64,000 nt of DNA, from NCBI GenBank assembly GCA_015056815.1, contig SVFN01000013.1:1-64000 (forward strand), given 5' to 3'. The DNA is from Lachnospiraceae bacterium. Lineage in GTDB: Bacteria > Bacillota > Clostridia > Lachnospirales > Lachnospiraceae. Positions 19,928-28,341 of the stretch are shown piece after piece (position 1 is the first letter of the stretch; every line of letters begins with the position of its first letter). The notes under the pieces were generated by a model. That model was not told the DNA's origin. It ran no database searches and worked only from the letters and a program-made list of their open reading frames with translations. The translations under genes and the position numbers were made by a program.

Positions 19928-20824
19928 TCAATCCTCCTTCTTAAAGGTTCCGTTAAGAAACAGTTGGGCAAAATTGATGACCAGCGCCACGATCAGCAAT
20001 ACCACGCCGACTGCACACGCATAACCCATATTGTTCTTTTCGATTCCACGCTTATAAAGATATCCCACGATCGTAAGACCGATATTGTTTGGTGAACTGT
20101 TGCCAGCCCACAGCATATAAGACTCCAGGAACATGGCAAGTCCCGCATATACGGATATTGTCAGGACATAGATCGTTGTCGGCTTGATCATCGGAAGCGT
20201 AACGTGGAAAAATTTTTGCACCGGAGACGCTCCATCTATGTCCGCCGCCTCATACAAAGAGGTATCAATGGATTTGAGACCGGCCAGAAAGTAAAGCATA
20301 TTTACTCCCGTCCATCGCCAGCACGCAAGTATCAGCAATGCGATCATTCCGGACCAGCCGTTTTTGAGCCATTTATATGTTCCCAGTCCGAGTGCCTCCG
20401 CAATGATATTCATCTGTCCGGTTTTGTATTCGGAGAACATCAGTCGGAACAGTGTACCGGATATTACTACAGAAGTCAGCGCAGGCATATACATCACAGC
20501 CTTCCAGACCCCTTTCGCCTTAACGATATTGGAATCGATCAGTACAGCAAACAACAACGGAAACGGAATCAGCAGTACCAATGTCAGAAACATATATTTC
20601 GCACTGTTTGCCACTGCCACCATAAACACTTTATCCTTCAGCAGTTTTGTATAATTATCAAACCCCACCCATTCGCTCTTTATAGCCCCGATATCCTGGA
20701 AACTCATGGTAAAAGCAGTAATGAGCGGATATATCCAGAACACAGCAAAGCTCAGGATAAACGGCAGCACAAACACATAAGGCGCTACTTTTTGCGAATA
20801 CAAAAGATTCCTAGCCTTCATCAT
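19928..20824 (-). CDS. Sugar ABC transporter permease, MalF type
   Basis: A CUT1-family permease partner, 298 residues from the ATG at 20824 (an ATG directly after it at 20821 is equally possible). The longer in-frame reading upstream has no ribosome binding site, while AAAAAGGAG precedes 20824. Six membrane segments and the EAA loop (YEAADIDGASPVQKFFHVTLP) are visible. It is located between the binding protein and the MalG-type permease. A hairpin at 20866-20891 separates it from the binding-protein gene. Confidence 0.92.
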   Translation of the reverse strand: MMKARNLLYSQKVAPYVFVLPFILSFAVFWIYPLITAFTMSFQDIGAIKSEWVGFDNYTKLLKDKVFMVAVANSAKYMFLTLVLLIPFPLLFAVLIDSNIVKAKGVWKAVMYMPALTSVVISGTLFRLMFSEYKTGQMNIIAEALGLGTYKWLKNGWSGMIALLILACWRWTGVNMLYFLAGLKSIDTSLYEAADIDGASPVQKFFHVTLPMIKPTTIYVLTISVYAGLAMFLESYMLWAGNSSPNNIGLTIVGYLYKRGIEKNNMGYACAVGVVLLIVALVINFAQLFLNGTFKKED

Positions 20825-20865
20825 TCTTCTCCTTTTTTCTCCCCAAAGGGTCTTTCCCGCAAAAC

Positions 20866-20891
20866 GGGATGCCGAATGCTTCCGGCATCCC
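20866..20891 (-). terminator. Intercistronic hairpin after binding-protein gene
   Basis: A perfect 9-bp stem GGGATGCCG/CGGCATCCC (20866-20874 with 20883-20891) is followed by GUUUUG on the minus strand. It probably gives partial termination or 3'-end protection, so that more binding protein than permease is made. Confidence 0.6.
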
Positions 20892-20902
20892 ATTCTTTGC
20901 TT

Positions 20903-22348
20903 TTACTGCTCCATATCTACTGCATCCTGAAGCTCCTGCAGTGCGTCATCCACACTATAATCCGGATCCTCCAGAACTTCATTCAGGGTTGTCGTACATA
21001 CATACTCATTGATCGTAGGACTGATCGCTACCACAGAGATCTTGCCGATATTATCCATTCCAATATCATTTAATACATCGTATGGATAATTTATGAAATA
21101 TGCATTAAACTGGTTGGAATCATCATGTGCAAAGTCTTCTTTGTCCCACATCGCCGTATTACATACGTCGAATCCAAGTTTATCCCAAATGTGCTGTTCC
21201 CCTTCATCAGACATTTTTGCCCAGCAGAGGAATTCCGCTGCAAGCTCTTTATTCTCAGACTGCTGTGTCACAACTGTACCGGTACCGCCAATACCGACAG
21301 AACATTTCTGTCCCTCTTCAAACACAGGACATTTTGCAATATACCAGTTGCCTGCCTCCTCCGGCATATAATTGGTAAAGCGGCTCATATACCACAGTGC
21401 CTTCGGGAATGACACAATATTATGATCCATAATGTTCTGGAAACCAGCTTCCAGATCGACATGTCCGTCCGGAGAGATCTGTGCCACACCATCCTTCAGC
21501 CACTTCTGCTGCATAGTAAGCATGTTTTTCACAGAATCCAGTTTACAGTTTGCAGGATTCTCAAATCCGCCAGTCCAGTCATCTCCATATTCTGCCATAG
21601 CCAGCCACAGCCAGTCTGTACCGCCGGTATCCACGCTGGTCCAGTATTTTCCTTCTTCATTCTTTGCCGCCAGGTATTCTTTTCCAAGAGCTTCATAATC
21701 TTCCCAGGTCTTCACAGCATCGATCTTGGCAATCACATCCTCTTTGGAAATCCCCATCGTTTCCGCCATTGCGGTCACATTATAATACATTGCGGTAGCT
21801 CCTACATGATAAGGCGCACCATAATAATGACCATCCTCACCCTGATAAGTCTGCATTCTGGCAGGCACCATGGTAGGCATATAATCTGCTGCATAGTCAT
21901 CCAAAGGCACAAGCCACTGATCAAGACCCGCTACCACGTTCGGGAACTGTCCAACCTCCACATCACAGATGTCCGGTGCTCCCGTCCCTGCCTCCAGTGA
22001 AGTAAGCAGCTTGGTGTGCATATCTGCATAAGGATACGTCGTACATGTGATCTGGATCGGGCGATCCGGATTCTGTTCGTTCCATACTTCTGCCATGTCC
22101 TTGTAATGCTGTCCGTGCAATTCTACAAATGTCCACATTTCCAGATGTGTGCCATCCTCAGCACCAAACGTACTGACAGGGGGTTCCTCCTCTGCTTCCG
22201 CGCTCTCTTCCGCTTCCGTTCCGGATGCCGTTTCGGATGTTTCCGCCGCTTCATTCCCCGTGCCATTGTCTGCGGCAGAACCGCATCCCGAGAGTAATCC
22301 GGCTGCCATCACTACGCTCAACACTGTGCTGACCAACTTTCTTTTCAT
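20903..22348 (-). CDS. Extracellular sugar-binding lipoprotein of ABC importer (arabinan locus)
   Basis: A family 1 solute-binding protein, 481 residues. The signal peptide ends in the lipobox LLSGC and is followed by an acidic Glu/Ala/Ser linker. The mature domain has the usual two-lobed binding protein features (for example GAPYHVGATAMYYN and FPKALWYMSRF). The start at 22348 follows GAAGGAGGAAAG. It is the first gene of the operon, directly behind the promoter at 22394-22423. Because of the GH51/GH43 neighbours it is expected to bind arabino-oligosaccharides; this is inference. Confidence 0.9.
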   Translation of the reverse strand: MKRKLVSTVLSVVMAAGLLSGCGSAADNGTGNEAAETSETASGTEAEESAEAEEEPPVSTFGAEDGTHLEMWTFVELHGQHYKDMAEVWNEQNPDRPIQITCTTYPYADMHTKLLTSLEAGTGAPDICDVEVGQFPNVVAGLDQWLVPLDDYAADYMPTMVPARMQTYQGEDGHYYGAPYHVGATAMYYNVTAMAETMGISKEDVIAKIDAVKTWEDYEALGKEYLAAKNEEGKYWTSVDTGGTDWLWLAMAEYGDDWTGGFENPANCKLDSVKNMLTMQQKWLKDGVAQISPDGHVDLEAGFQNIMDHNIVSFPKALWYMSRFTNYMPEEAGNWYIAKCPVFEEGQKCSVGIGGTGTVVTQQSENKELAAEFLCWAKMSDEGEQHIWDKLGFDVCNTAMWDKEDFAHDDSNQFNAYFINYPYDVLNDIGMDNIGKISVVAISPTINEYVCTTTLNEVLEDPDYSVDDALQELQDAVDMEQ

Positions 22349-22393
22349 TATTCTTTCCTCCTTCATGAATCCGTGTTGCTTAATTACATGTAC

Positions 22394-22423
22394 ATCATAT
22401 ATCGCCCCTTGTTAAAATGTCAA
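22394..22423 (-). promoter_or_regulatory. Promoter of the arabinan importer operon
   Basis: On the minus strand: -35 TTGACA (22418-22423), 18-bp spacer, -10 TATGAT (22394-22399). The two tandem 16-bp repeats at 22428-22463 end five bases upstream of the -35, the position expected for an activator. Confidence 0.75.
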
Positions 22424-22427
22424 TTAT

Positions 22428-22463
22428 TATTTTAGATATTTGTGAAGTATTTTAGATATTTGT
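22428..22463. promoter_or_regulatory. Tandem regulator sites in the divergent arabinan promoter region
   Basis: TATTTTAGATATTTGT occurs exactly twice, at 22428-22443 and 22448-22463, with a start-to-start distance of 20 bp, about two helical turns. A third partial copy, TATTTTAGA, is at 22509-22517, followed by the near-mirrored GACTAAA. They lie between the importer operon and the divergent ArsR-type gene. Binding by that regulator is inferred. Confidence 0.6.
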
Positions 22464-22543
22464 CGCTTCTAACCTTTTACTGCAATCTGTCAGCGTCGAA
22501 TATTAAATTATTTTAGAGTCGACTAAATTATTTGAACAGATTC

Positions 22544-22571
22544 TTGACCTTTTCCTTTTTTATGCTATACT
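22544..22571 (+). promoter_or_regulatory. Promoter of the ArsR-type regulator gene
   Basis: On the plus strand: -35 TTGACC (22544-22549), 16-bp spacer, -10 TATACT (22566-22571) with an extended TGC just before it. The imperfect palindrome around 22509-22527 lies just upstream. Confidence 0.72.
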
Positions 22572-22627
22572 AAGGGCAGAAGTTTATTCGTATGATCCGA
22601 TCTATCCAACGGCAAAAGGAGGGAATT

Positions 22628-23548
22628 ATGCAGCATATCACATCCTTAGATGAGGGACTTGATTTATTCAAGGCGCTTGGCTCTGATGTCCGCATCGAGA
22701 TCGTCAAGCTGCTGATTCAAAACAAGCAGCTTAGCATGAATGAGTTGGCTACTATGCTGAAGGTCACAAACGGAGCCCTCACAAGTCATATCAAAAAGCT
22801 GGAAGGATGTGGATTGATCCGCATTTCCAACGAGTCTGCCAGTCATGGCAACAAAAAGCTCTGTTCCCTTGCCCATGATAAGATTGTGATAGATCTGGAT
22901 ACTTCCGAAGCAACCCACAATGTATATAGCACGGAGTTGAAGGTTGGTCACTATTTTGATCATAAGGTATATCCCACCTGTGGTCTGGCAAGCTCCACCA
23001 CCCTGATCGGTGAAGTCGATGACAATCGCTTCTTTTCCCATCCCGACCGTTATAATGCCGACATTCTCTGGTTTACCAAGGGGTATGTGGAATATGAGAT
23101 TCCGAATTTCATTCCTTATTCGCAGCGTATCACCCAGATCATGATATCCGCCGAGCTTGGCTCGGAAGCCCCCGGCATCAACAGTGTCTGGCCTTCGGAT
23201 ATCAGTTTTTATCTGAATGATGTATTTCTCGGGAACTGGACCTCACCGGGAGATTTTGGCGATACCCGCGGCATATTCACGCCGGACTGGTGGTATCCTA
23301 ACTGGAATCAGTATGGATTGCTCAAGATGCTCGTGATCAATAAAAAGGGAACATTTATGGATGGGTTGAAGATTTCTGACGTAAACATCGGACAGTTTCA
23401 TCTGGATTACCAGAGTAAGATCCGTTTCCGGATGGCAGTGGAGGATAATGCAGAACATATTGGCGGCCTGACCATATTTGGCAAAACCTTTGGAAATTAT
23501 CGCCAGGATATCAAGGTTACCATGAATTATAAGCCGTTAGAAGCATAA
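22628..23548 (+). CDS. ArsR-type transcriptional regulator of the arabinan locus
   Basis: A 306-residue protein with an ArsR-like winged helix at residues about 10-80 (DLFKALGSDVRIEIVKLL, then NELATMLKVTNGALTSHIKK) and a long C-terminal domain (about 95-306). The latter is rich in Trp, Tyr, Phe and Asp and looks like an all-beta, possibly carbohydrate-sensing, fold. No ArsR metal-binding cysteine pattern is present. The start at 22628 follows AAAAGGAGGGAATT; the track-length reading upstream has no such site. It is divergent from the importer operon and the likely regulator of it. The ligand is unknown, with an arabino-oligosaccharide the obvious guess. Confidence 0.8.
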   Translation: MQHITSLDEGLDLFKALGSDVRIEIVKLLIQNKQLSMNELATMLKVTNGALTSHIKKLEGCGLIRISNESASHGNKKLCSLAHDKIVIDLDTSEATHNVYSTELKVGHYFDHKVYPTCGLASSTTLIGEVDDNRFFSHPDRYNADILWFTKGYVEYEIPNFIPYSQRITQIMISAELGSEAPGINSVWPSDISFYLNDVFLGNWTSPGDFGDTRGIFTPDWWYPNWNQYGLLKMLVINKKGTFMDGLKISDVNIGQFHLDYQSKIRFRMAVEDNAEHIGGLTIFGKTFGNYRQDIKVTMNYKPLEA

Positions 23549-23582
23549 GAAAGACCGGAAGTCTTTTCTTCTGGTCTTTCTT
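23547..23582. terminator. Bidirectional terminator between regulator and GH5 gene
   Basis: AAGAAAGACC (23547-23556) pairs with GGTCTTTCTT (23573-23582), overlapping the regulator stop codon. The convergent GH5 gene ends nine bases further on. T-rich flanks on both strands suit termination in both directions. Confidence 0.75.
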
Positions 23583-23590
23583 ATTTTCTT

Positions 23591-24607
23591 TTATACCAGT
23601 ACTTTCAGCATTTCTTTTCTGATCGGATCGTAATGCTCCTCATTCAGTCCAAAGTCCATATTTTTGTAAGTCCAAAGTGCGCAGCCGATGTTATTTTCCT
23701 CAAACACCTTCATGGTATCCCGAAACCACCTTAACGTATCTTCCTGCGGAGCCTGATCGATCACACCGAATTCTCCTACATATAAAGAGGCCTTCTTTTC
23801 CTTCGCACTTGACACCGCAATGTTGACCATTTCTCTCAGGTAATCGATCCCCATTTCCTCCTGTCCGGAGCGAAGTACACTTTCTCCCTGTCCGCCAAGG
23901 ATCTCAGATGCTTCGATGTAGCGTTCCATCTTATCGGGATAATTCATCGTCCCGATTTTCTCCATGACCGGCATCCAGTGTGCCCACTGGTGTGTAAACA
24001 CAAGCGGCTCATAAAAATGGAATGTAAAAATGATATTTTCATCTGCCGGCGGTTTTAAAAATCTGATTGTATTGGCACTATTCCACTGGATCCCCCCGTA
24101 AATAATGATCGTATCCTTTGTGATTTTACGAATCTCTCCCACCGCGCGGTCGATCAACTCATTCCAGCTGTCCGCGTTTTTGTCTTCCACCACTTCATTC
24201 AGCAATTCAAACGCAACCGTTTTGCATCCGGAAAATTCGCCCGCGATCCTTCTCCAGAGCTCTAAAAATCTTTCCTGCACCGCCGCGTCATGAAACAGTC
24301 TGTTTTTGTCATCATCTCCGGCATCGTTAAAATCATAGCCATATGCTTTATGCAGATCTAATATAATAGGCAGGTTTCTTTTCTCACACCAGCCAATGAC
24401 CTCATGCACCCTTGCAAAACCTTCTTCTTTTTTCTCTCCATCCTCCGTCTCAAATACTTCATAATCGATCGGCAGCCTTACATGATCAAACCCGTAAGCA
24501 CTGATCTGTTCAATATCTTCCTCTTTGATAAAGCTATCATAATGTTCTTTGGTATGAACACACTGGGACAAAAAACCACCAAGATTGATTCCGCGTTTCA
24601 AATTCAT
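23591..24607 (-). CDS. GH5-family beta-glucanase/cellodextrinase-like enzyme
   Basis: A glycoside hydrolase family 5 protein, 338 residues, with no signal peptide. The acid/base Glu138 is in ELLNEV and the nucleophile Glu279 in YVGEFG. The motif HVRLPIDYE and the HFYEP segment fit the clan A barrel. Being cytoplasmic and next to a cello-oligosaccharide importer and cellobiose phosphorylase, it probably shortens imported beta-glucan oligosaccharides; the exact linkage is not visible. The start follows TAAGGAGGATGTACGA. A terminator separates it from the permease genes upstream, so it may be expressed by read-through or from its own promoter. Confidence 0.87.
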   Translation of the reverse strand: MNLKRGINLGGFLSQCVHTKEHYDSFIKEEDIEQISAYGFDHVRLPIDYEVFETEDGEKKEEGFARVHEVIGWCEKRNLPIILDLHKAYGYDFNDAGDDDKNRLFHDAAVQERFLELWRRIAGEFSGCKTVAFELLNEVVEDKNADSWNELIDRAVGEIRKITKDTIIIYGGIQWNSANTIRFLKPPADENIIFTFHFYEPLVFTHQWAHWMPVMEKIGTMNYPDKMERYIEASEILGGQGESVLRSGQEEMGIDYLREMVNIAVSSAKEKKASLYVGEFGVIDQAPQEDTLRWFRDTMKVFEENNIGCALWTYKNMDFGLNEEHYDPIRKEMLKVLV

Positions 24608-24698
24608 TCGTACATCCTCCTTATTTTAAGTCCTGCAGGAAAACAAATGGTGCAGACAGGCAGAGAACACGGCGCCATTTTTTCTTACAGTTTTTCAG

Positions 24699-24743
24699 AA
24701 AAACTCCGGGCAGCACATCCGTATTTCGGTTACTGTCCGGAGT
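24699..24743 (-). terminator. Terminator of the cello-oligosaccharide importer operon
   Basis: ACTCCGGGCAG (24703-24713) pairs with CTGTCCGGAGT (24733-24743), with a U run on the minus strand. It lies between the last permease and GH5. The rest of the gap (24744-24898) holds nothing I recognise. Confidence 0.78.
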
Positions 24744-24898
24744 ATCTTTTTATCATATCCTTATTCAAATGATGTCGGGAGGCAAAACCCGATATCCGGA
24801 TCGTTCCGAGCTTCGTACTCCCACAATCCTTCCACTTTTGAGCAAGCTCAAAGTGGATTCAGACTTTTGACCCTGATATCATACTATCCATGGGTTAT

Positions 24899-25759
24899 TT
24901 ATTCCTTGACACCACCAAGTGCAACACCTTCCACGATAAACTTGGAGAGCAGGATATAAACAACGATGATCGGAACGATCGCGATCGTGATCAGCATATA
25001 GACCTTACCCATATCAAACTTCAAAAAGTCTGCGCTTCGAAGGGATGCGATCAGAATCGGGAGCGTTTTCTTTTTCTGCGTGCTCAATACCAAAGCCGGC
25101 ATGAAGTAATTGTTCCAGGAACTTACGAATGCGAAGATCGCCTGTACTGCCATAGCGGGCTTCATGATCGGAAGTACGATCTTGTTAAAGGTCTTAAACT
25201 CACTGGCACCATCGATGCGGGACGCTTCTACTAAAGACATCGGCAGAGATGACTGCATGTAACTGTACATAAAGTAGAAAATGGACGGAGCCGCGATCGA
25301 AGGAAGAAACAGCGGGAAGATTGTATCCGCCATTTTCATCTTGGTGATCAGGCGCAGGAAACCAAGCGCGGAAACCTGTGTCGGCATTACCAGGATCAGC
25401 ATGATGAAGACAAATGCCGGTTTTTTGAGTTTAAAATCATACGCATACAGACCGTAAGCCGTCAGCGCCGAGAAATAGCAGGACAGCCCCGCGGACAAAA
25501 GCGCTACGATCAGGGAATTCTTGATACCCGCAAATACCGGAACGTTCGCATCCTTGGCTACGTTTACAAAGTTCTTGATAAAGGCCGCACCCGGAAGTGC
25601 CGAAAAGCCTTTCTGGATATCCACATGCTCTCTGGAAGCATTGATCAACAGTATGTAAAAGAAGAACAGGCAGAAGAAGGCAAGGATCACCAGCACGATA
25701 TAAGCAAGCACCGTTCTTGCATTGGCAGCATTTCTTTCTTTCTTTGCTTTACTTGTCAT
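24899..25759 (-). CDS. Sugar ABC transporter permease, MalG type (cello-oligosaccharide locus)
   Basis: A CUT1 permease, 286 residues, six membrane segments, EAA loop VEASRIDGASEFKTFNKIVLP. The ATG at 25759 follows TAAGGAGGAGAGAATC. It lies 13 bases past the MalF-type permease stop. The substrate is predicted to be cello-oligosaccharides or another beta-glucan fragment from the GH94 and GH5 neighbours. No ATPase gene accompanies it. Confidence 0.93.
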   Translation of the reverse strand: MTSKAKKERNAANARTVLAYIVLVILAFFCLFFFYILLINASREHVDIQKGFSALPGAAFIKNFVNVAKDANVPVFAGIKNSLIVALLSAGLSCYFSALTAYGLYAYDFKLKKPAFVFIMLILVMPTQVSALGFLRLITKMKMADTIFPLFLPSIAAPSIFYFMYSYMQSSLPMSLVEASRIDGASEFKTFNKIVLPIMKPAMAVQAIFAFVSSWNNYFMPALVLSTQKKKTLPILIASLRSADFLKFDMGKVYMLITIAIVPIIVVYILLSKFIVEGVALGGVKE

Positions 25760-25772
25760 GATTCTCTCCTCC

Positions 25773-26723
25773 TTACGCTTTTACTTTCTTAGGTTTGCGT
25801 TTCACTTCTCCGTTGTCTTCATTATTCATACTGAAGTATACAAAGAGACAAAGGATCGCGCAGATGATAAACAGTACTACCGAAAGCGCACCTGCAAGAC
25901 CGTAGTTCTTGGAATACAGATGTCTGTTCAGATACATGATCAACGTCATGGAAGTTCTGTCCGGACCACCGGTACCATCTGTCAGAATCTGCGGTACATC
26001 GAACATCTGCAGACCACCGATCATGGAAGTAATGAACACATATACTAAGATCGGCTGGATATTCGGTAAGGTAATCTTGAAAAATACCTGCTTATGGTTA
26101 CAGCCGTCAAGCTGTGCCGCTTCAAACAGGGACGGGTTGATACCCATAACGGCCGCCATCAGAAGGATCGTCGTATTACCAAACCACATTAAGAAGTTCA
26201 TCAGCGCGATCAGCCCTCTGGTTCCCCACACACTGGAGAGAAAACGAAACGGCTCTTTCAAAATGCCGGCACTTACAAGGAAGGAATTCACCGGACCGAT
26301 ATCAGAAAACAATGCGAAGAATAACATGGAAAACGCACTTGCCATAATCAGGTTCGGCATATAAATAACAACCTTGAAAAACTGTTTGCCTTTGATCCGA
26401 AGTCTTGCATCCGTAAACCACGCTGCCAAAACCAGGGATACAATAATCTGCGGAAGGAATCCCAAAATCCATAAGATAAAGGTATTGCCTGTGAATTTCG
26501 GGAGATCGGTCGTCAATAACGTCTTATAGTTAGCCAGTCCTACGAAGTTCGGTCCGATTTCCTTCAATCCGCTTCTGTAATATTCAAAGAAACTGTAATA
26601 AATGGTTGAGCCCAAAGGAATGAGCTGAAAAATTGCAAAAGTCAGGAAGAAGGGCAGGATAAATATATATCCCCATTTCGAATAATCGATCTTCTTCTTT
26701 TTTCCACTTTTCATAGACGCCAT
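25773..26723 (-). CDS. Sugar ABC transporter permease, MalF type (cello-oligosaccharide locus)
   Basis: A CUT1 permease, 316 residues from the ATG at 26723, chosen because ACGGGAGGG lies just before it; the longer reading adds 41 residues of unlikely composition that cross the intercistronic hairpin. A Lys-rich N-terminus is followed by six membrane segments and the EAA loop (FEAAQLDGCNHKQVFFKITLP). The C-terminus is basic. It pairs with the MalG-type permease immediately downstream. Confidence 0.92.
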   Translation of the reverse strand: MASMKSGKKKKIDYSKWGYIFILPFFLTFAIFQLIPLGSTIYYSFFEYYRSGLKEIGPNFVGLANYKTLLTTDLPKFTGNTFILWILGFLPQIIVSLVLAAWFTDARLRIKGKQFFKVVIYMPNLIMASAFSMLFFALFSDIGPVNSFLVSAGILKEPFRFLSSVWGTRGLIALMNFLMWFGNTTILLMAAVMGINPSLFEAAQLDGCNHKQVFFKITLPNIQPILVYVFITSMIGGLQMFDVPQILTDGTGGPDRTSMTLIMYLNRHLYSKNYGLAGALSVVLFIICAILCLFVYFSMNNEDNGEVKRKPKKVKA

Positions 26724-26740
26724 AGCACCCTCCCGTTTCA

Positions 26741-26770
26741 AAAAATGTGGGACAGGAGTCCCTGCCCCAC
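26741..26770 (-). terminator. Intercistronic terminator-like hairpin after binding-protein gene
   Basis: GTGGGACAGG (26747-26756) pairs with CCTGCCCCAC (26761-26770, one mismatch), followed by UUUUUU on the minus strand. It lies between the binding-protein and permease genes and should allow only partial read-through. The same arrangement is seen at 20866-20891. Confidence 0.72.
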
Positions 26771-26868
26771 GAAACTGTTTCTTAATATCAACTGTATATT
26801 TCTGCCGGTACATCCATCCGGATGTGCTCTGCATCCGAACAGACATACGGCATTTTAGTTTCTAACGA

Positions 26869-28341
26869 TTATGGCCAAACAACCTCTGTCAGCTCCGGAT
26901 AAAGCTCTTTTATTGCTGTCTCAAAGTTTGTCTTAGCGGTATCCAGATCAACGTTGCCATCGAAGTAATCCTTCATAGCTTTCTGGATATTCTCGTTCAT
27001 ACCCTGATCGTAAGGACCAGCGTTGCTCATATCGATCTTCTTAGCTGACTCAGAGAACAGTGCAATGTGGTTCTGTCCGCCAAGGAAATCGGAACCGAAG
27101 GAAGAATCTGAAGCGATTGCTTCCATACCGGAAATTGTGTTCGTGTAATCCTGAATCTCTCTTGTGATATTAGACATAATCTCGCTGTTGCAGGTAAGCT
27201 GTCTCATAACGTCCTGGATCAGATCTGCATCATCGGTACCTGCTGCTGCACATAACCATGTACCACCCCAGTAGTAAGGCTCAGGACCATAGCAAACTGC
27301 CCAGTCGCCGAATCCGTCATCACCGGCATTACCAACCAGAGTAAAGTTGATTCCCCATGTAGAATAGAAGAAACCAAATACTTTACCATCAGCACCCTGG
27401 TCTGCTGCCCAAGCATCGTCCCAAAGGGAAGTCTTGTTGTTGTAGCCCTTGTCTGTGTAGGTCTTGGTCTGATCTACCCAACGCATGATGTTCTTATCAA
27501 CTGTAACGGTCGTGCCTGTTACCCAAGGAGCTGCTACGTTGTTAGAGAAAGTACGGTATGCATCATCATAACCGGAAACCATCTTGTAACCTTTGTCTGC
27601 TGCCTTTGCTGCAACTTCATCGAATTTATCCCAATCAGCAAGTGCTGCCTGAACTTCATCCGGATCATCTGTGCCAAGAACATCTTTCGCGATGGAACGA
27701 CGATAAGCGAAAAGTCCCGGAGTTGCCTGCCAGGTCGTACCTTTCTGTACGCCGTCAACACTTACGATATCCTTTGTGTACTGATACTGATCTTTCAGAT
27801 CATCATCTGTCAATCCGATGTCGTTCTTTACATCCAGAGTGTAATCAGAATCTACATATTTTAATGCGTAGTCTGCTTCCACCAGGAAGATATCGATCTT
27901 ATCATTATCTGCTGCACTTTCCTGAGCCAAAAGTGCTTCATCCAGTTTGTTCTGGTAATTGTTATCTTTGTTCTCATTGATCGTCCATTTTACAATAGTG
28001 CCATCATTTAATGTCGTAGTGGACTTGTCTTCTGCTACTTCTTTTACTTCCGGATAGTAGTCATTGAATCTGCTCTGGAACTCATCATTCCAGCACCAGA
28101 TGTTAAGTACATGTGCATCTGCCGGTACATCTGCTGCCGCATCTGTAGTATCAGCTGCTGCATCCGTTGTGTCTGCTGCTGCATCTGCTGAAGTATCAGC
28201 CGCTGCATCTGTTGTAGTGCTCTCTGTTGCCGCACTGTCTGTTGAGCTGCTTCCGCTGTCTGCGCTGCTTCCGCAACCTGCGGGGATTAACATTGTTCCT
28301 GCCAAGATGAGTGCCAGACTCTTTTTCATAATACCTTTCAT
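26869..28341 (-). CDS. Extracellular sugar-binding lipoprotein of ABC importer (cello-oligosaccharide locus)
   Basis: A family 1 solute-binding lipoprotein, 490 residues. The signal peptide ends at the lipobox IPAGC, followed by a low-complexity Ser/Thr/Ala/Asp linker of about 55 residues with repeated DAAADTT units, then a two-lobed binding domain with many aromatic residues (for example GPEPYYWGGTWLC). The ATG at 28341 follows AGGAGGTTTCAAA and overlaps the LacI stop as ATGA, so regulator and binding protein are translationally coupled. The substrate is inferred from neighbours. Confidence 0.9.
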   Translation of the reverse strand: MKGIMKKSLALILAGTMLIPAGCGSSADSGSSSTDSAATESTTTDAAADTSADAAADTTDAAADTTDAAADVPADAHVLNIWCWNDEFQSRFNDYYPEVKEVAEDKSTTTLNDGTIVKWTINENKDNNYQNKLDEALLAQESAADNDKIDIFLVEADYALKYVDSDYTLDVKNDIGLTDDDLKDQYQYTKDIVSVDGVQKGTTWQATPGLFAYRRSIAKDVLGTDDPDEVQAALADWDKFDEVAAKAADKGYKMVSGYDDAYRTFSNNVAAPWVTGTTVTVDKNIMRWVDQTKTYTDKGYNNKTSLWDDAWAADQGADGKVFGFFYSTWGINFTLVGNAGDDGFGDWAVCYGPEPYYWGGTWLCAAAGTDDADLIQDVMRQLTCNSEIMSNITREIQDYTNTISGMEAIASDSSFGSDFLGGQNHIALFSESAKKIDMSNAGPYDQGMNENIQKAMKDYFDGNVDLDTAKTNFETAIKELYPELTEVVWP

